From positions 4,526,001 through 4,590,000 of the forward strand of contig OZ252214.1 of NCBI GenBank assembly GCA_965248935.1: DNA of 64,000 bases, read 5' to 3'. A program made the translations under genes and the position numbers. Every line of letters starts with the position of its first letter. The stretch's first letter is position 1. Under the pieces are notes generated by a model, which saw only the letters and a program-made list of their open reading frames with translations, was not told where the DNA came from and ran no database searches. The stretch is from G032773895 sp965248935. GTDB lineage: Bacteria; Pseudomonadota; Gammaproteobacteria; Pseudomonadales; Cellvibrionaceae. This document shows, piece by piece, positions 26,661 through 35,591 of the stretch.

Positions 26661-27101
26661 ATGAAGCCCATGAAAATTTTGACGCTGATTCTCGTGCTAT
26701 TTCTCGTTATTACGGGAATCCTGTGGAAAGCGCTATCGAAAGATAGTGCTTGTGAAAACCTAATTCAACTATCAAATCGTGAAGCTTTAATTATCGAAAT
26801 ATGGGAAAAGGTAAAGGTGTCATTAGAAGAACCTCAGCCCGACTATGGCTCGTTATATTTGAGTGAAGGAGCTGATAAGTATGGAATTGATTGGGATAAA
26901 TTGGGAATACCAAAAGATTTAGCAACCGTTGGGTTATGGGATTTAGACTTCAATAAAGAAGTAATTGGAGTAAGTAAAATTACAATGGGATATGGCTACA
27001 GAAAGCACTTGGTATTTAATTTATATGAACTTGACGGGACTCGAATTGTGAATGGTTACATGAATAAATACCCTTTTGAACTATCTGTAGTTTGTGATTG
27101 A
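26661..27101 (+). CDS. Putative immunity protein for the orphan tip
   Basis: 146-aa protein with one N-terminal membrane helix (LTLILVLFLVITGILW, about residues 7-22) and a mostly acidic extracytoplasmic domain. It begins 2 bases after the tip stop codon, the standard place for a cognate immunity gene. No family recognised. The membrane anchor again suggests a target outside the cytoplasm. The role is inferred from position only. Confidence 0.55.
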   Translation: MKPMKILTLILVLFLVITGILWKALSKDSACENLIQLSNREALIIEIWEKVKVSLEEPQPDYGSLYLSEGADKYGIDWDKLGIPKDLATVGLWDLDFNKEVIGVSKITMGYGYRKHLVFNLYELDGTRIVNGYMNKYPFELSVVCD

Positions 27102-27165
27102 TAATAGAACGAATAGGAATCAAATCCATTGATAATAACATTTAACCCCACTTAATCTAAAATAC

Positions 27166-27197
27166 ACGCCCAGTGCAAAATACTGGGCGTTTTATTT
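27166..27197 (+). terminator. Rho-independent terminator at the left edge of unit 1
   Basis: Perfect 9-bp stem ACGCCCAGT/ACTGGGCGT (27166-27174 and 27182-27190) with a 7-base loop, then TTTATTTT. It separates the convergent immunity gene and symE-like gene. The same hairpin is at 42070-42094. Confidence 0.85.
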
Positions 27198-27198
27198 T

Positions 27199-27432
27199 CT
27201 ACTCTTTAGGCGTCACCACAATACAGCCCTCCATCACCCGAACAATAACGGGTGTATTAATCGTAAAGCCCGCCTCAATTAACCAGTGACCTTTTAAGTG
27301 AATCTCGCCAATGGGCGTGCGTGCCTTATTGTTCTGAAGCTGGTAAGAGTGGTAGGTCTCCCGAACCTTCAACGCATGTTGCTTGTGGTGTTTGTATTGT
27401 TTGTATTGCGTACAGGGGGAAGACGCCATCAC
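27199..27432 (-). CDS. symE: SymE-like toxin (unit 1)
   Basis: 77-aa protein ending IHLKGHWLIEAGFTINTP...VRVMEGCIVVT, the conserved segment of SymE, an AbrB-fold-derived toxin described in E. coli as SOS-induced and RNA-cleaving, later as nucleoid-condensing. The N-terminal 40 residues are basic. It is translated from an ATGA overlap with the 100-aa gene upstream. I did not identify an antisense RNA like SymR. Its partner copy at 42103 differs at one residue in this motif (FT versus FA). Confidence 0.82.
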   Translation of the reverse strand: MMASSPCTQYKQYKHHKQHALKVRETYHSYQLQNNKARTPIGEIHLKGHWLIEAGFTINTPVIVRVMEGCIVVTPKE

Positions 27433-27731
27433 TGCGGCCTCCCGTGCTTCAAAAAATCCTCTTGGCCCAGCGTATCCAAGCAGGCCCCCAGCTTAGGTTT
27501 TTGTACCCGAAGGTGATGGATAAACCCCAGCCAGTGGTCATTTAGCGGGGTAGGGCTTCTTGAACTTGAACTGGCCCTTTCCTGCTGCATCGCGTCCAGT
27601 GCTTCAAATACCAAGTAATTGACCAACATAAGATGCTGCCAGGGGGCTTCATCGGAAGGGGGTCTATCAGCCGTGGCCTTAGGGGTGGATGTTGTTGCAC
27701 GCCGGATTGGCGTAGAATCGCGCTTAGTCAT
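27429..27731 (-). CDS. 100-aa protein of unknown function (unit 1)
   Basis: Ser/Thr/Pro-rich first 30 residues, then a helical part (WQHLMLVNYLVFEALDAMQQER) and WLGFIHHLRVQKPKLGACLDTLG. No known family. A GAGGT ribosome-binding site precedes the ATG. The stop overlaps the symE-like start, so the two are translationally coupled. It recurs at 42333-42635 (one visible difference, L/Q) and truncated at 34880. A role as regulator or antitoxin for SymE is possible but unproven. Confidence 0.65.
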   Translation of the reverse strand: MTKRDSTPIRRATTSTPKATADRPPSDEAPWQHLMLVNYLVFEALDAMQQERASSSSRSPTPLNDHWLGFIHHLRVQKPKLGACLDTLGQEDFLKHGRPQ

Positions 27732-27786
27732 AATAACCTCTCAGTTAGGTTGTTGTGATTAGCTGGCCTTGGGTGTTCGTTGCACC

Positions 27787-28085
27787 TGTAGAGCGCAAAA
27801 CTATCATCGTAGTTTTTCCCACATTACTGGTCGTAGAATAATGAAGTTTTACGGCCAATTTCCCACACTCACATCGTAGACTTTTTTCTAATTATTATTT
27901 TCCCATCGTAGTCTTTACCAAAGTTGATCCAAAAAATTCCCATCGTAGTTTTCTGTTGTAGAGCGCAAAACTATCATCGTAGTTTTTCCCGCATTACTGG
28001 TCGTAGAATAATAAAGTTTTACAGCCAATTTTCCACACTCCCATCGTAAAATGGCACCCTGTTTTTTAGATAATCGTATCTACGA
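27787..28085. repeat. Multi-site left end of transposon copy A
   Basis: The terminal sequence TGTAGAGCGCAAAACTATC occurs twice, at 27787 and 27957, about 170 bases apart. CATCGTAG/A or its close variants recur at least seven times across the end, in direct and inverted form. This looks like an array of transposase binding sites. The same array is at 31529-31827. Confidence 0.75.
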
Positions 28086-28163
28086 TGAATTTGGCTGGAT
28101 ACCAATAAGACCGAGATAAGCCTATTCGATCTTATTGGTTGACTTGCGAGGAGAGTGATGTAT

Positions 28164-28970
28164 TCAGGAGACTTGCTGTGTAATCAATTCATCATGTGAA
28201 CGCCAATGAGGTTGCACTAATACTGCGTTAACATGGGTAATGGTGACTATTTTTTTTGTCTCTCTAGCGGCTTCGATAAGACTGCCATAGCATAGATTTC
28301 TACACAGCCTTAAATTGCCAGAACTTGAGCGCAATATTAACTCAATAGCGGCCATATCAAAGGTATTTATCCCCATCCTAGCGGCTTCGAGTTCGTTAAT
28401 GATATAGCGCTCCATATCGTCATTATTGAGCGGCTTTAATGTGGCAGAGTAAGTAATCCGACTTTTAATATCCTGATTCACATTCAGCGATAGATAATGC
28501 AATAAATCGCGTTGCCCAAACAGAATTAAATTATGTTTTTTGGGGTATTGCTCAAACAACAAACGTAATTTTCTCAATACTAACATATCAATAAGATGAG
28601 CCTCGTCAATCAGAATATACAGCGTTTTTCTCTGCTGTATATGGTTGAATGCCGCTTTTATCAACTCTTTCTCTAACGATTTTTCAGGCACATCTATTTT
28701 AAAGGATTCCGCTAATTGAGTGAGAATCTGCCAGTAAGTATGCAATGTTCGAGAGCAGCATACCACCGTGATATCACGTTCATTGTCTAGATTGTGAATA
28801 TGTTCTTTGAGAACCGTTTTTCCCACACCCGGTTCGCCGACAATAACGGAGAAGCCTCCTTGCTGTGCGTGTATTGTTATCACATCGAGCATGTTTTTTT
28901 GCTGTGGGAGTAAAACAAGCGTATTTCGGTTAAAAGGTTCTTTGGTCACACCGTGGATGGATGTAATCAT
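28164..28970 (-). CDS. ExeA/TniB-like AAA ATPase, transposon copy A
   Basis: 268-aa AAA+ ATPase with Walker A GEPGVGKT (about residues 45-52), Walker B LYILIDEAH and an FGQRDL sensor-like motif. Proteins of this TniB/MuB/ExeA group regulate target choice and activate the DDE transposase. It overlaps the transposase gene by 4 bases (ATGA), which implies coupled translation. Identical in sequence to the copy at 31906. Confidence 0.9.
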   Translation of the reverse strand: MITSIHGVTKEPFNRNTLVLLPQQKNMLDVITIHAQQGGFSVIVGEPGVGKTVLKEHIHNLDNERDITVVCCSRTLHTYWQILTQLAESFKIDVPEKSLEKELIKAAFNHIQQRKTLYILIDEAHLIDMLVLRKLRLLFEQYPKKHNLILFGQRDLLHYLSLNVNQDIKSRITYSATLKPLNNDDMERYIINELEAARMGINTFDMAAIELILRSSSGNLRLCRNLCYGSLIEAARETKKIVTITHVNAVLVQPHWRSHDELITQQVS

Positions 28971-30220
28971 ACGTCATCTCCTCGGCTCTTTAGATGCCTT
29001 TGGGCATTAAAGTGTACATCGAGTAATTGCGCTTGCCCCATGCGTTGTTCATTAAAGTAAACAATAAAAGCGTTGCGTCGAGTTCGGTCAAATCGGACTT
29101 GAACCGTCTTTTCACGTAAATCCACAGGGCATTCATACTTTTGATTGTTAATAGAAAAGACATTGGTTTTAGAGACTTTACGGTTTTCTTCAACAAAGAA
29201 TACTTCCTCCGTATATTCGTCGTCGGTTAAGAATAGAACCCGTTCACGGTCGAGATTAAATCGATCAAGAGGCGCCATTTGAATGCCACTATGGTGTTGA
29301 GTATTGTAATCTTGTTCAATCCACTCATGTGTTTTGTCATTGAGATCTTCGAGCGAGTCAAATTCAAGGTGTTGCACTAAAAACCTATCTCTAAACCCTC
29401 TAAAAAAACGTTCAATTTTCCCCTTCGCCGCCCCGTCTCGAATCGGGGCGTGAGACAGGTGAATGTTCAGTCTGAGACAGGCTTGAAGTATCTCTTTGGA
29501 GGTGTAATTAGACCCATTATCAAAATAAAGACGTTCTGGTTTTCCTCGCTTAAATAAAGCCGAGCGAAAAGCCTCAATCATATTTTCAGTGTTGTCACGA
29601 TAAAAGAACTGAGCATGGGTGATCACTCTTGATGCGTCATCAATAAACCCAATCAGAAAGGTTTTACGCCATTTGCCATCAGGTTGTTTAATCGAGGGGC
29701 CATACATCGTATCCGCCTGCCACAGCTCATTGGCATACTGCATAGCAAAGGCGTGGCGTAGTTTTTGAGTGTGTTCGGTCTGCATCAGGTTATTCTCACG
29801 TACCATCCGATAAAACGAGGTCTGTGACAGTTGTGAGCGCAAAACAACATTGTGCTGCAAAAGCTTACGGTATAAGGCTATTTTGGGAATGACGCCGGTT
29901 TTGTTCACACTCAGTTGTGGCAGTACTTCATGAATGGCTTCGGCGAGTTCATTCACGCTCACTTTTCGGTAGGTGTGTTTATCGGAACGAGTTTTCTTCT
30001 CCAGAGTGGTGATCCCGTGTTTTTTAAATCGGTATAGCCAGCTTTCAATGGTGCGCCAAGTAAATTGATACGCTAGGCCGCTAGGCTTATCCACAAAGGT
30101 GCGTTGACTCACGGATTGAATTCTTTGGCGAATCGTGTCGCCGGGTGCGTAATCAATTGCACTGAGTACGGACAGGCGCAGTTCGAAAGAAGGGGGTTTT
30201 GGGGATACAGGTTGAGGCAT
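28967..30220 (-). CDS. DDE (rve/Mu-type) transposase, transposon copy A
   Basis: About 417 aa from the ATG at 30220, which has GGAG upstream; the frame itself extends to 30298. N-terminal winged-helix-like part (TFVDKPSGLAYQFTWRTIESWLYRFKKHG), then an integrase core with the acidic triad in WQADTMYGP, YFDNGSNYTS and KGKIERFFR, and a C-terminal beta domain as in Mu/TniA transposases. It cuts and joins transposon ends, working with the ATPase. Identical in sequence to copy B. Confidence 0.92.
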   Translation of the reverse strand: MPQPVSPKPPSFELRLSVLSAIDYAPGDTIRQRIQSVSQRTFVDKPSGLAYQFTWRTIESWLYRFKKHGITTLEKKTRSDKHTYRKVSVNELAEAIHEVLPQLSVNKTGVIPKIALYRKLLQHNVVLRSQLSQTSFYRMVRENNLMQTEHTQKLRHAFAMQYANELWQADTMYGPSIKQPDGKWRKTFLIGFIDDASRVITHAQFFYRDNTENMIEAFRSALFKRGKPERLYFDNGSNYTSKEILQACLRLNIHLSHAPIRDGAAKGKIERFFRGFRDRFLVQHLEFDSLEDLNDKTHEWIEQDYNTQHHSGIQMAPLDRFNLDRERVLFLTDDEYTEEVFFVEENRKVSKTNVFSINNQKYECPVDLREKTVQVRFDRTRRNAFIVYFNEQRMGQAQLLDVHFNAQRHLKSRGDDV

Positions 30221-30422
30221 TATTTTCTCCGCTGTTGTTGAGATTAAAACAATGAGATTAAAACGTTGGGATGAAACACCCGCAGAGAATAAGAGCAAAA
30301 AAATAACACGATAAGTGACATAACCTGTTGCGCAAAAGAAAGGGGGAGAGTGATGGGATACTCGATCTTAACTTACGGAGCTAAATTGGGAAGATGTTGG
30401 GATATTCACAATAAAAAGGAGG

Positions 30423-31043
30423 TTAAATGAAGTTCAACTGAGCTTGGATTTGAAAATGAGAACACAGATTATGGCCCCATTTTGAGATAAGAGCATAGAG
30501 TGTAGGGAGGAGGAGTTGACGTATTCTAGAGCGATATGAGAATAAGGCGGGATAGGGTTTATCGGGAAGAGTTAAGACCGAACGAAAGTCGCTCAACCTC
30601 CTTTTTAAGCGTTTGATCCAGCGCCAACCATGACGACTACCTTGCTGTTTTGTTGCGGCTTTATAAGCGGCATTGACAGAGAGCCCTAGGATTAAGAGTG
30701 AAAGAAACACAGTGAGTGTAGCGGCCCCATAGCGAAAGAAAGGGAAGCGATGGGCAAGATAGAGTTGAATGGTTTTGCCACAACCAGAACGACCATAGCG
30801 GTTTGAACACAATATACGTTTACCAACGGGTTGTTTTTTAACAGAAGAGAGGTGTTTGTATACAAAGCCATGAGAAACTAGGTGTCCATGTTTTTTGCAA
30901 TGTTGGCAAGGAAGGCTTTCGTCCAAACAGTCGAGAGATAAAGTGAAGGCATCCAGCGATGCGATATCGGGGTAGAACCTATTCATGTTGAGTGGAGTAG
31001 AAAGAGAGGGTGGGGATTGTAGAGTGTCTGTGAGAAATTTCAA
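30423..31043 (-). CDS. Zinc-ribbon accessory protein of the transposon, copy A
   Basis: 206-aa protein. Four cysteines (CQHCKKHG near residue 41 and CSNRYGRSGC near 77) form a zinc ribbon like those of transposase-associated DNA-binding domains. The rest is basic and helical (GWRWIKRLKRRL, SRIRQLLL). It is the promoter-proximal gene of the element. By position it could be the TniQ-like target or end-recognition partner, but sequence likeness to TniQ is not evident to me. A frameshifted relative is at 50583-50963. Confidence 0.7.
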   Translation of the reverse strand: MKFLTDTLQSPPSLSTPLNMNRFYPDIASLDAFTLSLDCLDESLPCQHCKKHGHLVSHGFVYKHLSSVKKQPVGKRILCSNRYGRSGCGKTIQLYLAHRFPFFRYGAATLTVFLSLLILGLSVNAAYKAATKQQGSRHGWRWIKRLKRRLSDFRSVLTLPDKPYPALFSYRSRIRQLLLPTLYALISKWGHNLCSHFQIQAQLNFI

Positions 31044-31168
31044 CTGACCGAATTAGCGTTGGGGTTCACCCAATATTTTACGATGGGTATTGGGTTAGAA
31101 AATACGGGTTTTTACTATGGGAGTTTGGGAAGTAACAGCACCCTTGGTCAGCGCCTTTATGTATTACA

Positions 31169-31513
31169 TCATCGTGCTTGCATCCATCGTTTAGCGTCAT
31201 GCTTCAACAGCATCCCGTCAATTAATTCCATAATGACGGTGCGATCTTTATCTTCCAATTGTTCGACAGCTTCAAATTGTAGGCGCAAGCTCTCGTTTTT
31301 GCTTGGCCCTCGTTCACCCTCGTCAAAAAGTAGATCATCGGCGCTAACATTAAGCGCTAATGTGATCTTGCGAAAGACATCCAAAGTAGGTTGAGAAGTT
31401 CCTGCCTCATACCGTTTGTATTGTGAGACATGAATACCAATCGTCCCAGACATCTGCTGCTGTGTTAATCCACGTTCTTTACGGATGTTGGCAAGCTGTT
31501 TAGGGAAGTGCAT
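31169..31513 (-). CDS. XRE-family regulator of unit 1 (divergent copy)
   Basis: 114-aa protein from ATG 31513, chosen because upstream codons belong to the inserted transposon. Helix-turn-helix: LANIRKERGLTQQQMSGTIGIHVSQYKRYEAG. The C-terminal part (LRLQFEAVEQLEDKDRTVIMELIDGMLLKHD) parallels that of the regulators at 35196 and 42712 but is clearly more distant. Transposon copy B sits 15 bases upstream of the start, so its own promoter and the divergent primase gene of this unit are gone. Confidence 0.85.
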   Translation of the reverse strand: MHFPKQLANIRKERGLTQQQMSGTIGIHVSQYKRYEAGTSQPTLDVFRKITLALNVSADDLLFDEGERGPSKNESLRLQFEAVEQLEDKDRTVIMELIDGMLLKHDAKRWMQAR

Positions 31514-31905
31514 GAACACGACTCCAAGTGTAGAGCGCAAAACTATCATCGTAGTTTTTCCCACATTACTGGTCGTAGAATAATGAAGTTTTACGGCCAA
31601 TTTCCCACACTCACATCGTAGACTTTTTTCTAATTATTATTTTCCCATCGTAGTCTTTACCAAAGTTGATCCAAAAAATTCCCATCGTAGTTTTCTGTTG
31701 TAGAGCGCAAAACTATCATCGTAGTTTTTCCCGCATTACTGGTCGTAGAATAATAAAGTTTTACAGCCAATTTTCCACACTCCCATCGTAAAATGGCACC
31801 CTGTTTTTTAGATAATCGTATCTACGATGAATTTGGCTGGATACCAATAAGACCGAGATAAGCCTATTCGATCTTATTGGTTGACTTGCGAGGAGAGTGA
31901 TGTAT

Positions 31906-32712
31906 TCAGGAGACTTGCTGTGTAATCAATTCATCATGTGAACGCCAATGAGGTTGCACTAATACTGCGTTAACATGGGTAATGGTGACTATTTTTTTTG
32001 TCTCTCTAGCGGCTTCGATAAGACTGCCATAGCATAGATTTCTACACAGCCTTAAATTGCCAGAACTTGAGCGCAATATTAACTCAATAGCGGCCATATC
32101 AAAGGTATTTATCCCCATCCTAGCGGCTTCGAGTTCGTTAATGATATAGCGCTCCATATCGTCATTATTGAGCGGCTTTAATGTGGCAGAGTAAGTAATC
32201 CGACTTTTAATATCCTGATTCACATTCAGCGATAGATAATGCAATAAATCGCGTTGCCCAAACAGAATTAAATTATGTTTTTTGGGGTATTGCTCAAACA
32301 ACAAACGTAATTTTCTCAATACTAACATATCAATAAGATGAGCCTCGTCAATCAGAATATACAGCGTTTTTCTCTGCTGTATATGGTTGAATGCCGCTTT
32401 TATCAACTCTTTCTCTAACGATTTTTCAGGCACATCTATTTTAAAGGATTCCGCTAATTGAGTGAGAATCTGCCAGTAAGTATGCAATGTTCGAGAGCAG
32501 CATACCACCGTGATATCACGTTCATTGTCTAGATTGTGAATATGTTCTTTGAGAACCGTTTTTCCCACACCCGGTTCGCCGACAATAACGGAGAAGCCTC
32601 CTTGCTGTGCGTGTATTGTTATCACATCGAGCATGTTTTTTTGCTGTGGGAGTAAAACAAGCGTATTTCGGTTAAAAGGTTCTTTGGTCACACCGTGGAT
32701 GGATGTAATCAT
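31906..32712 (-). CDS. ExeA/TniB-like AAA ATPase, transposon copy B
   Basis: 268 aa with the same sequence as the copy at 28164, including Walker A GEPGVGKT and Walker B LYILIDEAH. The gene is complete, so the hybrid copy B should still be able to supply this function. Confidence 0.9.
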   Translation of the reverse strand: MITSIHGVTKEPFNRNTLVLLPQQKNMLDVITIHAQQGGFSVIVGEPGVGKTVLKEHIHNLDNERDITVVCCSRTLHTYWQILTQLAESFKIDVPEKSLEKELIKAAFNHIQQRKTLYILIDEAHLIDMLVLRKLRLLFEQYPKKHNLILFGQRDLLHYLSLNVNQDIKSRITYSATLKPLNNDDMERYIINELEAARMGINTFDMAAIELILRSSSGNLRLCRNLCYGSLIEAARETKKIVTITHVNAVLVQPHWRSHDELITQQVS

Positions 32713-33962
32713 ACGTCATCTCCTCGGCTCTTTAGATGCCTTTGGGCATTAAAGTGTACATCGAGTAATTGCGCTTGCCCCATGCGTTGTTCATTAAAGT
32801 AAACAATAAAAGCGTTGCGTCGAGTTCGGTCAAATCGGACTTGAACCGTCTTTTCACGTAAATCCACAGGGCATTCATACTTTTGATTGTTAATAGAAAA
32901 GACATTGGTTTTAGAGACTTTACGGTTTTCTTCAACAAAGAATACTTCCTCCGTATATTCGTCGTCGGTTAAGAATAGAACCCGTTCACGGTCGAGATTA
33001 AATCGATCAAGAGGCGCCATTTGAATGCCACTATGGTGTTGAGTATTGTAATCTTGTTCAATCCACTCATGTGTTTTGTCATTGAGATCTTCGAGCGAGT
33101 CAAATTCAAGGTGTTGCACTAAAAACCTATCTCTAAACCCTCTAAAAAAACGTTCAATTTTCCCCTTCGCCGCCCCGTCTCGAATCGGGGCGTGAGACAG
33201 GTGAATGTTCAGTCTGAGACAGGCTTGAAGTATCTCTTTGGAGGTGTAATTAGACCCATTATCAAAATAAAGACGTTCTGGTTTTCCTCGCTTAAATAAA
33301 GCCGAGCGAAAAGCCTCAATCATATTTTCAGTGTTGTCACGATAAAAGAACTGAGCATGGGTGATCACTCTTGATGCGTCATCAATAAACCCAATCAGAA
33401 AGGTTTTACGCCATTTGCCATCAGGTTGTTTAATCGAGGGGCCATACATCGTATCCGCCTGCCACAGCTCATTGGCATACTGCATAGCAAAGGCGTGGCG
33501 TAGTTTTTGAGTGTGTTCGGTCTGCATCAGGTTATTCTCACGTACCATCCGATAAAACGAGGTCTGTGACAGTTGTGAGCGCAAAACAACATTGTGCTGC
33601 AAAAGCTTACGGTATAAGGCTATTTTGGGAATGACGCCGGTTTTGTTCACACTCAGTTGTGGCAGTACTTCATGAATGGCTTCGGCGAGTTCATTCACGC
33701 TCACTTTTCGGTAGGTGTGTTTATCGGAACGAGTTTTCTTCTCCAGAGTGGTGATCCCGTGTTTTTTAAATCGGTATAGCCAGCTTTCAATGGTGCGCCA
33801 AGTAAATTGATACGCTAGGCCGCTAGGCTTATCCACAAAGGTGCGTTGACTCACGGATTGAATTCTTTGGCGAATCGTGTCGCCGGGTGCGTAATCAATT
33901 GCACTGAGTACGGACAGGCGCAGTTCGAAAGAAGGGGGTTTTGGGGATACAGGTTGAGGCAT
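32709..33962 (-). CDS. DDE transposase, transposon copy B
   Basis: Same protein as the copy at 28967, about 417 aa from the ATG at 33962 with GGAG upstream. Catalytic segments WQADTMYGP, YFDNGSNYTS and KGKIERFFR are all present. It overlaps the ATPase start by 4 bases. Confidence 0.92.
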   Translation of the reverse strand: MPQPVSPKPPSFELRLSVLSAIDYAPGDTIRQRIQSVSQRTFVDKPSGLAYQFTWRTIESWLYRFKKHGITTLEKKTRSDKHTYRKVSVNELAEAIHEVLPQLSVNKTGVIPKIALYRKLLQHNVVLRSQLSQTSFYRMVRENNLMQTEHTQKLRHAFAMQYANELWQADTMYGPSIKQPDGKWRKTFLIGFIDDASRVITHAQFFYRDNTENMIEAFRSALFKRGKPERLYFDNGSNYTSKEILQACLRLNIHLSHAPIRDGAAKGKIERFFRGFRDRFLVQHLEFDSLEDLNDKTHEWIEQDYNTQHHSGIQMAPLDRFNLDRERVLFLTDDEYTEEVFFVEENRKVSKTNVFSINNQKYECPVDLREKTVQVRFDRTRRNAFIVYFNEQRMGQAQLLDVHFNAQRHLKSRGDDV

Positions 33963-34164
33963 TATTTTCTCCGCTGTTGTTGAGATTAAAACAATGAGAT
34001 TAAAACGTTGGGATGAAACACCCGCAGAGAATAAGAGCAAAAAAATAACACGATAAGTGACATAACCTGTTGCGCAAAAGAAAGGGGGAGAGTGATGGGA
34101 TACTCGATCTTAACTTACGGAGCTAAATTGGGAAGATGTTGGGATATTCACAATAAAAAGGAGG

Positions 34165-34785
34165 TTAAATGAAGTTCAACTGAGCTTGGATTTGAAAATG
34201 AGAACACAGATTATGGCCCCATTTTGAGATAAGAGCATAGAGTGTAGGGAGGAGGAGTTGACGTATTCTAGAGCGATATGAGAATAAGGCGGGATAGGGT
34301 TTATCGGGAAGAGTTAAGACCGAACGAAAGTCGCTCAACCTCCTTTTTAAGCGTTTGATCCAGCGCCAACCATGACGACTACCTTGCTGTTTTGTTGCGG
34401 CTTTATAAGCGGCATTGACAGAGAGCCCTAGGATTAAGAGTGAAAGAAACACAGTGAGTGTAGCGGCCCCATAGCGAAAGAAAGGGAAGCGATGGGCAAG
34501 ATAGAGTTGAATGGTTTTGCCACAACCAGAACGACCATAGCGGTTTGAACACAATATACGTTTACCAACGGGTTGTTTTTTAACAGAAGAGAGGTGTTTG
34601 TATACAAAGCCATGAGAAACTAGGTGTCCATGTTTTTTGCAATGTTGGCAAGGAAGGCTTTCGTCCAAACAGTCGAGAGATAAAGTGAAGGCATCCAGCG
34701 ATGCGATATCGGGGTAGAACCTATTCATGTTGAGTGGAGTAGAAAGAGAGGGTGGGGATTGTAGAGTGTCTGTGAGAAATTTCAA
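34165..34785 (-). CDS. Zinc-ribbon accessory protein, transposon copy B
   Basis: 206 aa, same sequence as the copy at 30423, with the paired cysteine motifs CQHC and C-x8-C. It is the first gene transcribed from the right end of the element. Role unproven. Confidence 0.7.
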   Translation of the reverse strand: MKFLTDTLQSPPSLSTPLNMNRFYPDIASLDAFTLSLDCLDESLPCQHCKKHGHLVSHGFVYKHLSSVKKQPVGKRILCSNRYGRSGCGKTIQLYLAHRFPFFRYGAATLTVFLSLLILGLSVNAAYKAATKQQGSRHGWRWIKRLKRRLSDFRSVLTLPDKPYPALFSYRSRIRQLLLPTLYALISKWGHNLCSHFQIQAQLNFI

Positions 34786-34879
34786 CTGACCGAATTAGCG
34801 TTGGGGTTCACCCAATATTTTACGATGGGTATTGGGTTAGAAAATACGGGTTTTTACTATGGGAGTTTGGGAAGTAACA

Positions 34880-35119
34880 CTTAGGTTTTTGTACCCGAAG
34901 GTGATGGATAAACCCCTGCCAGTGGTCATTTAGCGGGGTAGGGCTTCTTGAACTTGAACTGGCCCTTTCCTGCTGCATCGCGTCCAGCGCTTCAAATACC
35001 AAGTAATTGACCAACATAAGATGTTGCCAGGGGGCTTCATCGGAAGGGGGTCTATCAGCCGTGGCCTTAGGGGTGGATGTTGTTGCACGCCGGATTGGCG
35101 TAGAATCGCGCTTAGTCAT
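34880..35119 (-). pseudogene. 100-aa protein gene of unit 2, 3' end removed by transposon
   Basis: The frame matches the gene at 42333-42635 for its first 79 codons (…HWQGFIHHLRVQKPK). It then runs into the transposon terminus at 34879 and reads on to a stop inside it (34820). The overlapping symE-like gene that should follow is missing. A GAGGT-like leader is retained. Confidence 0.85.
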
Positions 35120-35195
35120 AATAACCTCTTGTTTAGGTTGTTGTGATTAGCTGGCCTTGGGTGTTTCCGCATCCTTGGTCAGCGCTTATAAAAAA

Positions 35196-35534
35196 TTAAC
35201 CTACTTGATTAAAACGGTTAGAGTCATGTTTGAGAATCAAACTCTCTAGCACGCTTTTAGCCACCTCCTTTTCTTGTGGTGAAAACTGTTGTAAGGCTTC
35301 AAATTGCAGCCTTAGTTCATCATCCGGTCCTCGTTCGTCTTTATCAAAAAGTAGCAAATCTGCACTGATACTGAGTTCAACCGCTATTTTACGCAACACA
35401 TCGAGTGTGGGCTGCGATGTAGCCGCCTCATAGCGCTTGAGTTGTGAGATATGAATACCAATAGCTTCAGCTAGTACTTGTTGAGTTAGTCCTTTCTTTT
35501 TGCGTAGTGTTGCCAGCCTTTCTGGGAAATCCAT
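35196..35534 (-). CDS. XRE-family regulator of unit 2
   Basis: 112-aa helix-turn-helix protein (LATLRKKKGLTQQVLAEAIGIHISQLKRYEAA). The start at 35534 is chosen by alignment with the regulator at 31513; an in-frame start 33 bases upstream is also possible. It is transcribed divergently from the primase gene across an 88-160-base gap, like a phage or satellite repressor controlling the switch. Same sequence as 42712-43050. Confidence 0.88.
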   Translation of the reverse strand: MDFPERLATLRKKKGLTQQVLAEAIGIHISQLKRYEAATSQPTLDVLRKIAVELSISADLLLFDKDERGPDDELRLQFEALQQFSPQEKEVAKSVLESLILKHDSNRFNQVG

Positions 35535-35591
35535 AAGCGTTAGTAAACTCAGTTGTGAAAAGCTCATCTTAACCCCAGGTTCTTATGTGAC

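Larger units (their letters stand above)
27787..31137. mobile_element. Complete AAA-ATPase/DDE transposon, copy A (3351 bp)
   Basis: The element starts TGTAGAGCGC and ends GGGAAGTAACA, giving the TGT...ACA termini of the Mu/Tn7/Tn552 superfamily. It is flanked by a 5-bp direct repeat GCACC (27782-27786 and 31138-31142), i.e. a target-site duplication. It carries three leftward genes: zinc-ribbon protein, DDE transposase and AAA ATPase. It lies between the 100-aa gene and the XRE gene of unit 1. It matches copy B throughout the segments compared. Confidence 0.93.
31529..34879. mobile_element. AAA-ATPase/DDE transposon, copy B (3351 bp), hybrid
   Basis: Same length, ends and genes as copy A at an exact offset of 3742. 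The flanking 5-mers differ (CCAAG before 31529, CTTAG after 34879), so it is not a simple insertion. The left flank is the regulator region of unit 1 and the right flank is inside the 100-aa gene of unit 2. The copy is best explained as the product of recombination between two earlier insertions. Confidence 0.92.

Noticed and set aside
27298..27545. Plus-strand ORFs opposite symE-like/100-aa genes as an antisense partner
   Set aside because: They are shadows of the minus-strand genes; an antisense RNA is possible but no promoter was identified.
27787..28085. Spaced CATCGTAG repeats looked like a short CRISPR-type array
   Set aside because: Spacing and orientation are irregular, repeats are only 7-8 bases, no cas genes are present, and the array coincides with a transposon end.
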